Below are positions 1 to 5,655 of a stretch of 5,655 bases of DNA, one piece after another. This stretch comes from Flavobacteriaceae bacterium (GTDB taxonomy: Bacteria; Bacteroidota; Bacteroidia; Flavobacteriales; Flavobacteriaceae): assembly GCA_002728075.1 (NCBI GenBank), contig PBVB01000116.1:1-5655 (forward strand), read 5' to 3'. Position 1 is the first letter of the stretch; each line of letters opens with the position of its first letter. Below the pieces are notes generated by a model. The model made no database searches. It was given only the letters and a program-made list of their open reading frames with translations, and was not told the origin of the DNA. Both the position numbers and the translations under genes were made by a program.

Positions 1-1
1 A

Positions 2-3000
2 AGAACCAACCAAACTGAAATTTATTACACAATAGACAATATTGCGCCTTTTGTTGAAAAAATAAAACTTGTCAACGATTCTATCGTAAGGTTGACATTT
101 AATGAAAAAATATATAAGTCAAATAATTCAACAGCTACTTTGGATAACGTCAACTACTTCCAATTAAGCACCTCTCAAGGTTCGTTGACACTGAAAAGTC
201 CAACACCAGAAAGTATAAAGCAAAATGAAACGGAAGTTGATGTAGAATTTGGATTTACTGGTGCTCCATCCAAAGGGCAAATGCTCGAGGTAAAACTAAA
301 TAACACAATTTTTGACCTAGCCGGAAACTATTCTTCTAGTCTTGTGTCAAATACAAAAGTTGAGCTTAAAGTAGATGAGGACGGAGACGGAGTGAAAGAT
401 GAATTTGATAAGTGTCCTGGTACACCTGCTGGAGAAAAAGTCGATGCTAGTGGATGCTCTCAAAGTCAATTCGATGCAGATAACGATGGTGTGCCAGATT
501 ATTTAGATGTGTGTTCAGATACACCTTCTGATGAATCAGCTGACGCAAATGGTTGTTCACCAAGTCAAAAAGACGACGACGATGACGGCGTAAACAACAA
601 AATAGATATTTGTCCTGGAACACCTAAAGGAGAAAAAGTTGATGGATATGGATGTACTAGAGCGCAATCAGACCCAGACGGAGATGGTGTTCACAAATTA
701 GATGATTTATGTCCTAATACTCCAAAGGGACGAATTGTTGACAATACAGGTTGTGCTATTAAAAATAATGACGAAGATTTCGATGGTGTGCCAAATGAAG
801 ATGATAGATGTCCCAATACCCCACCTGGTGCTAAAGTTGATGACAAAGGATGTGTGCTAAATCCAGATGATGAAGATCTAGATGGAGTTTTAAATGAATT
901 TGATGAGTGCCCAGATACACCAATAGGAGTTCCAGTTGATGATAAAGGTTGTAGCAAACAGCAAAGAAAAGAGTTGGAAGACTTACTTGATGACGATGGA
1001 GATGGAGTGCCTAATCCTCTTGATAGATGTCCAGATACACCGGCTGGAACAATTGTAGATATTTCCGGTTGCTCACAAGTAAAAATCGACCAGATTATAA
1101 CTATAGATTCTGACTTAGATGGTGTTCCAAATGAAGATGATCTGTGTCCAGATACAGAAAGAGGAGTAAAAGTTGATGCCTTCGGGTGTAGAGTGGATGA
1201 AAAAGATTCTGATTTTGATAAGGTTCCAGATGAAATTGATTTTTGTCCAAACACACCAATTGGCGAACCAGTTGATGCAAATGGATGCTCTAAGAGCCAA
1301 ATAATAAAAGACTTAGATTTAGATGGAGTTCCTAATGAGGAGGATAGATGTCCAGATACTCCGTTTGGAGAAGCTGTAAATAAATATGGCTGTTCTCCAA
1401 ATCAGGTGAGTTTAGATACAGATATGGATGGGGTACTAAATGAGTTTGACTTATGTCCAAAAACAAATTTAGATGAAAAAGTAAACTCTGACGGTTGTTC
1501 AAAAGGTCAATTAGATGAGGACAAAGACGGGGTTATTAATGCTCTTGACAGATGTCCAGAGACTCCTGAGAATGCGGCTGTTGATGAATTTGGTTGTGAA
1601 TTATCACAATTAATTAAAGATGATGACGGCGATGGTGTAAGTAATGAGAAAGATATATGCCCTGGAACACCCCCTGGAGCTTCAGTGGATAAAAATGGAT
1701 GTGCATTTAAAGCTCCAAAAATATTTGCTCACACATTCAATCAATTAGAAAATAAAAGAGATGATGATGTTTCGAATGTAAAAATCAAACTTGGAGAAAT
1801 TTTGGTTGAAGATACCAACAAAGAAACCAATCCTTTGGAAAACGACGTTCAGTTAAGAATTGTTGATGGTGAAGATTCTAAAATGTTTAGATTAGAGGGT
1901 AGAAATTTATATCTGGTCTCAGGATTAGATTACGAAACAAGAACAATTCATACAGTAATTATAGAAGCTACAAACAATTTAGGAATCAGTAGTCGAAGTG
2001 GAATAATTTTATTGGTTGATGATATTCCAAATTCATTTACTAGATCAGTCTTTAATATTTTAGTATTTAATGTAGCAAATGAAGTAGCCGGTCCAAAGGT
2101 GGATCATAGTAGATATTATAATCCTAAAGCTGCAAGAGGTGGTGTTGGTAGATGGAAAATCAAAAAACAAATTTCTGGTGGAAACGATGCGCACCTCTTT
2201 GAGGTTAAAAGTAGAACCAAAGGAGGTGGTAAATCAGAAGATTCTGATGACTATCTAGCATTTATAAATCCTCCTGATTTTGAAAATCCGCAGGATCACA
2301 ATAGAGACGGAATATACGAGGTTGAAGTAATAAATATTAATACTGCTGATGGGGAAGCAACCATGCCAATTGTGGTTACTCAAAGTAATATTGTTGTTCC
2401 TGAAAATGATCCAACTGCAATACAACTTCAAGCTGTTCCTGCCTCGGCTTCAGATGACTCTGATGGTGACGGAGTAATCGATATTCTTGACAATAGTCCT
2501 TTTGTTGCAAATCCAGACCAAAGCGATGAAGACGGCGATGGTGTTGGTGATGCCACAGATGATGCTGACCACGACGGAGTTTGGAATCCGTACGATACAT
2601 GTGAAGACACACCATATGATACTATTGTTGACGCGGAGGGTTGTGCAATATTCTATCTAGCACCAAATAGCTTCACAGTAAATAAGTCTGAAAAATGTGA
2701 AGATCAAAACTCAATTAGAGTTGGATTTAATGACAATACATATCAGTATAATATTAGTGTTAATGGTGTAGAACAAAATGATAAACCCATAGTGAGTTCT
2801 TCTTGGGAAATGAACAATCTTATTTCTGGAAATTACGAGATTTGTATAACGGTTGAAGGTCAAACAAAAGATACTTTTGAAAGATGTTACAACGTTAATG
2901 TTAATAATTTGAATCCTCTAAATGTATTTAGTAAAAGTCCAAGTTCGTCTAAAACAATGAAATATTCATTGTCTGGGTCTGGTAAATATATTGTTACCCA

Positions 3001-3373
3001 TAATGGAAATACTTTTGAAACTACTGATTCAGAAATTGAAATAAAAATGGATAAAGGCTTAAATAATATTAAGATTACAACTGGTGTTGAATGTCAAGGT
3101 ATTTTTGAAAAGAACTATTTTAATTCAGAGTCTATTTTTGTTAGTCCAGTTCCATTTAATAATGAGATAAATGTCTTTGTTGGAGGAACGGATAGAAAAG
3201 TTTTATTAGAGTTATTTAATGCTAATGGAAGACTTTTAATTTCAAAAACATTTTCATTGGATGAAAATCTTAGAGATATTAATCTTGACACCTCAGGATT
3301 ACCTCAAGGTAGTTACATCCTAAAGGTTAACGGTCGAACTGTTTCAGATTCAAAATTAATTATTAAAGAATAA
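2..3373 (+). CDS. Large T9SS-secreted surface protein with TSP3 repeats and cadherin-like domains (5' end missing)
   Basis: The frame is open from the left edge, so the gene starts upstream; the TTG at 92 lies inside a continuing Ig-like domain and is not the start. About 1,123 codons are visible before TAA at 3371. Domains by nucleotide: end of a bacterial Ig-like (SbsA/SwmB type) domain, 2-370, with the LTFNEKIY strand and a closing DLAGN motif; 13 TSP3 repeats, 374-1702; two cadherin-like domains, about 1712-2035 (LDYETRT motif) and 2036-2400 (DFENPQDHNRDGIYEVEV); a second TSP3 block, 2453-2644; a Cys-containing beta-rich module, 2660-3130; a T9SS type A sorting domain, 3131-3370. In known families TSP3 aspartates bind calcium and the sorting domain directs export across the outer membrane and surface attachment or release. 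Inferred role: calcium-stabilised adhesin or extracellular structural protein. No enzyme domain is visible, though one could lie in the missing N-terminal part. The next gene overlaps the stop codon. Confidence 0.95.
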   Translation, partial: RTNQTEIYYTIDNIAPFVEKIKLVNDSIVRLTFNEKIYKSNNSTATLDNVNYFQLSTSQGSLTLKSPTPESIKQNETEVDVEFGFTGAPSKGQMLEVKLNNTIFDLAGNYSSSLVSNTKVELKVDEDGDGVKDEFDKCPGTPAGEKVDASGCSQSQFDADNDGVPDYLDVCSDTPSDESADANGCSPSQKDDDDDGVNNKIDICPGTPKGEKVDGYGCTRAQSDPDGDGVHKLDDLCPNTPKGRIVDNTGCAIKNNDEDFDGVPNEDDRCPNTPPGAKVDDKGCVLNPDDEDLDGVLNEFDECPDTPIGVPVDDKGCSKQQRKELEDLLDDDGDGVPNPLDRCPDTPAGTIVDISGCSQVKIDQIITIDSDLDGVPNEDDLCPDTERGVKVDAFGCRVDEKDSDFDKVPDEIDFCPNTPIGEPVDANGCSKSQIIKDLDLDGVPNEEDRCPDTPFGEAVNKYGCSPNQVSLDTDMDGVLNEFDLCPKTNLDEKVNSDGCSKGQLDEDKDGVINALDRCPETPENAAVDEFGCELSQLIKDDDGDGVSNEKDICPGTPPGASVDKNGCAFKAPKIFAHTFNQLENKRDDDVSNVKIKLGEILVEDTNKETNPLENDVQLRIVDGEDSKMFRLEGRNLYLVSGLDYETRTIHTVIIEATNNLGISSRSGIILLVDDIPNSFTRSVFNILVFNVANEVAGPKVDHSRYYNPKAARGGVGRWKIKKQISGGNDAHLFEVKSRTKGGGKSEDSDDYLAFINPPDFENPQDHNRDGIYEVEVININTADGEATMPIVVTQSNIVVPENDPTAIQLQAVPASASDDSDGDGVIDILDNSPFVANPDQSDEDGDGVGDATDDADHDGVWNPYDTCEDTPYDTIVDAEGCAIFYLAPNSFTVNKSEKCEDQNSIRVGFNDNTYQYNISVNGVEQNDKPIVSSSWEMNNLISGNYEICITVEGQTKDTFERCYNVNVNNLNPLNVFSKSPSSSKTMKYSLSGSGKYIVTHNGNTFETTDSEIEIKMDKGLNNIKITTGVECQGIFEKNYFNSESIFVSPVPFNNEINVFVGGTDRKVLLELFNANGRLLISKTFSLDENLRDINLDTSGLPQGSYILKVNGRTVSDSKLIIKE
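374..1702 (+). repeat. Array of 13 tandem TSP3 repeats (protein-level)
   Basis: Thirteen copies of the pattern DxDxDGVxNxxDxCPxTPxGxxVDxxGC. They start at 374, 473, 572, 671, 770, 869, 989, 1106, 1205, 1310, 1415, 1514 and 1619. The basic period is 33 codons (99 bases). Copies 6 and 7 carry longer linkers (40 and 39 codons), and copies 9, 10 and 12 are 35 codons. Every copy keeps two cysteines, which could form one disulfide per repeat, and an Asp-rich loop like those that bind calcium in thrombospondins. Deviant copies: 2 (SDTPSDESADANGC), 8 (DTERG instead of DTPxG), 9 (Lys for the loop Gly, DSDFDKV) and 11 (KTNLDEKVN). Codon choice differs freely between copies, so the array does not look freshly duplicated. 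Confidence 0.95.
1712..2400 (+). other. Two cadherin-like domains between the TSP3 blocks
   Basis: This part of the large secreted protein encodes two beta-rich units of about 105-120 residues. The first, ending near 2035, has the cadherin hallmark LDYETRT followed by HTVIIEATNN, matching the usual LDYE...Y.L.V.A.D pattern. The second has LAFINPPDFENPQDHNRDG followed by YEVEVININTADG, again the DxE...D..NDxxYxVxV pattern with candidate calcium ligands. The second unit is more divergent and holds a Gly/Lys-rich insertion (around 2140-2240). Cadherin-like domains in bacterial surface proteins commonly mediate calcium-dependent adhesion or carbohydrate binding; a role here is inferred only. Confidence 0.7.
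2453..2644 (+). repeat. Second TSP3 block, classical NPDQ subtype
   Basis: The encoded segment begins DSDGDGVIDILDNSPFVANP, continues DQSDEDGDGVGDATDD and ends with a DHDGVWNPYDTC...GC unit. The first part matches the classical thrombospondin/COMP form (DxDGDGxxDxxDNxPxxxNPDQxDxDGDGxGDAxDD), whose cysteine is here replaced by serine (NSP for NCP). The last unit returns to the two-cysteine form of the main array. It probably acts as a rigid calcium-binding linker between the cadherin-like region and the C-terminal modules. Confidence 0.85.
2660..3130 (+). other. Beta-rich, Cys-containing module preceding the sorting domain
   Basis: About 157 residues in two beta-rich halves. The first runs from APNSFTV through SEKCEDQNSIRV to SGNYEICITVEGQ and FERCYNV. 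The second has LSGSGKYIVTHNGNTFETT, a GLNNIKITTGVECQGIFEK stretch and then the sorting domain. There are four cysteines (in SEKC, YEIC, FERC and VEC). From memory, similar modules (NFTI...ETC, LPAGTYNVCITV, YEQCF, LSG...Y.V..NG, CQG) occur just before T9SS sorting domains in other Flavobacteriaceae secreted proteins; I cannot name the family. A spacer or stalk role is inference. Confidence 0.5.
3131..3370 (+). other. T9SS type A C-terminal sorting domain
   Basis: The last 80 residues fit the Por_Secre_tail/TIGR04183 pattern: an SPVPFNNEINV start (usual form YPNPfnnxlxV), a VLLELFNANGRLL strand pair, LDTSGLPQGSYILKV (usual GLxxGxYxLxV) and a Lys-containing end, KLIIKE. In this family the domain is recognised by the type IX translocon in the outer membrane and is normally cleaved after export. 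It implies an N-terminal Sec signal peptide, which would be upstream of this window. Confidence 0.93.
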
Positions 3374-4063
3374 TGAGAATGTTAAAAGTTAAATATATAC
3401 TCCAAATTTTATTTCTGTTTTTGATTTTGTGCTGCTCAAAAGATGAAGTCGAAAATACTGGAAGACCAGGGGTTCCAAATCTTGTTTTTCCTGAAAATAA
3501 TACTCCTTGTTTAGACACCACTGTAGTAAATGACAATCAAAGTTCAGTTACTTTTAGATGGTCACTAACTAGAGATACCAACTCATACAGACTTTTTGTT
3601 ACTAATCTTTCTACTGATGAACTTCAACAATTTTCATCAGAAAATCCGGAGGTAACGGCAACATTAAATCATGGAGAGCCATACTCCTGGAAAGTTAGAG
3701 CATATGGTCCAAAAGGTACCGCTCCATCTGAAAGTGAAACATGGAAGTTTTATCTTTCTGGTCCAGCAGTTGATAATTATGCTCCATTCCCTCCAGAACT
3801 CACCTTCCCTATTTCTGGTTCTACTGTTACTCCTATAAACAATTTAATACCTCTACAATGGAGTTGTAGTGATGTTGACAATGATTTATCTTTGTATGAG
3901 GTGTATTTAGACAAAGTTGATGGTACAACTCTAATACAAATCATTAATCATGAAAGTGAGACAACCTCATTAGAGACAGAGGTTGAACAAGGTTTTGTTT
4001 ATTATTGGAAGGTTGTTGCAAAAGATGCACAAGGAAATGAAAGTAATTCAGGAGTATATTCCT

Positions 4064-4077
<14 letters not shown>
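3373..4077 (+). CDS. Surface-exposed lipoprotein with two fibronectin type III-like domains
   Basis: A 234-residue protein. The N-terminus has basic residues (MRMLKVK), a hydrophobic stretch at 8-19 and the lipidation site LILCCSKDE; Cys21 is the likely lipidated residue, as CSKDE is the common Bacteroidota form, though Cys20 is possible. The following S-K-D-E fits the K-(D/E)2 lipoprotein export signal described in Capnocytophaga, suggesting display on the outer face of the outer membrane. Two FN3-like domains follow: about 35-127 (FRWS at 61-64, YSWKVRAYG at 104-112) and 139-233 (LQWS at 161-164, YYWKVVAKD at 210-218). They resemble each other and may be an internal duplication. The ATG overlaps the upstream TAA by one base (TAATG), so translation is probably coupled; a second ATG six bases on is an alternative start. 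No catalytic motif is visible. Likely a binding or anchoring partner of the upstream T9SS protein (inference). Confidence 0.9.

Positions 4078-5655
<1,578 letters not shown>

Noticed and set aside
92..94. TTG as the start codon of the large secreted protein
   Set aside because: The frame stays open to the left edge and encodes the earlier strands of the same Ig-like domain (IAPFVEKIKLVNDSIVR), and no signal peptide follows the TTG.
691..1254. Long minus-strand open frame (187 codons) opposite the TSP3 array
   Set aside because: It is a shadow: the Asp-rich repeat codons read backwards give a periodic Ser/Gly/Pro-rich product with the 33-residue period of the real repeats and no independent motif.
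1115..1300. Minus-strand open frame of 61 codons
   Set aside because: It lies wholly inside the TSP3 array and its translation shows no recognisable protein features.
374..1702. DNA-level tandem repeat or CRISPR-like array
   Set aside because: The periodicity is in the protein; the nucleotide copies differ widely at silent positions, and no invariant direct repeat with unique spacers exists.
2376..2615. Two overlapping minus-strand open frames opposite the second TSP3 block (2376-2615 and 2428-2610)
   Set aside because: Their His/Gln- and Ser/Pro-rich low-complexity products are by-products of the Asp-rich coding strand.
3950..4063. STAS domain of the SulP gene separated by a frameshift
   Set aside because: This DNA on the plus strand encodes a well-formed FN3 end (YYWKVVAKDAQGNES), and only about 110 bases up to the point where FN3 coding clearly dominates could hold a remnant, which is too short for a STAS domain.

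Overview
The window looks like a chromosomal stretch from a Bacteroidota bacterium, most likely of the Flavobacteriaceae. The reasons are AT-rich DNA, a C-terminal type IX secretion (T9SS) sorting domain, a lipoprotein with a CSKDE start typical of surface-exposed Bacteroidota lipoproteins, no obvious Shine-Dalgarno sequences, and a TAnnTTTG promoter element. The species cannot be named from this sequence.

Layout, left to right. (1) Positions 2-3373, + strand: the 3' part of a very large secreted surface protein whose start lies outside the window. In order it has the end of an Ig-like domain, 13 tandem cysteine-containing thrombospondin type 3 (TSP3) repeats, two cadherin-like domains, a second TSP3 block of a different subtype, a Cys-containing beta-rich module, and a T9SS type A sorting domain. 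(2) Positions 3373-4077, + strand: a small lipoprotein with two fibronectin type III-like domains. Its ATG overlaps the upstream stop by one base (TAATG), so the two are very likely one transcriptional and translational unit. (3) Positions 4064-5305, - strand: a SulP/SLC26-family anion transporter that meets the lipoprotein gene tail to tail with a 14-base overlap and stops right after its last membrane segment, without the usual STAS domain. (4) Positions 5306-5476: a 171-base divergent intergenic region with a plausible promoter for the gene to its right. (5) Positions 5477-5655, + strand: the first 59 codons of thioredoxin reductase (trxB), cut by the window end.

Genes 1 and 2 probably work together at the cell surface: a long, calcium-dependent adhesin-like or structural protein exported by T9SS, and an outer-membrane lipoprotein with protein-binding domains. 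The transporter and trxB are separate functions with no visible link to that pair. I found no mobile element, CRISPR array, RNA gene or defence system. The most interesting points are the architecture of the T9SS protein and its coupled lipoprotein, and the STAS-less SulP protein.
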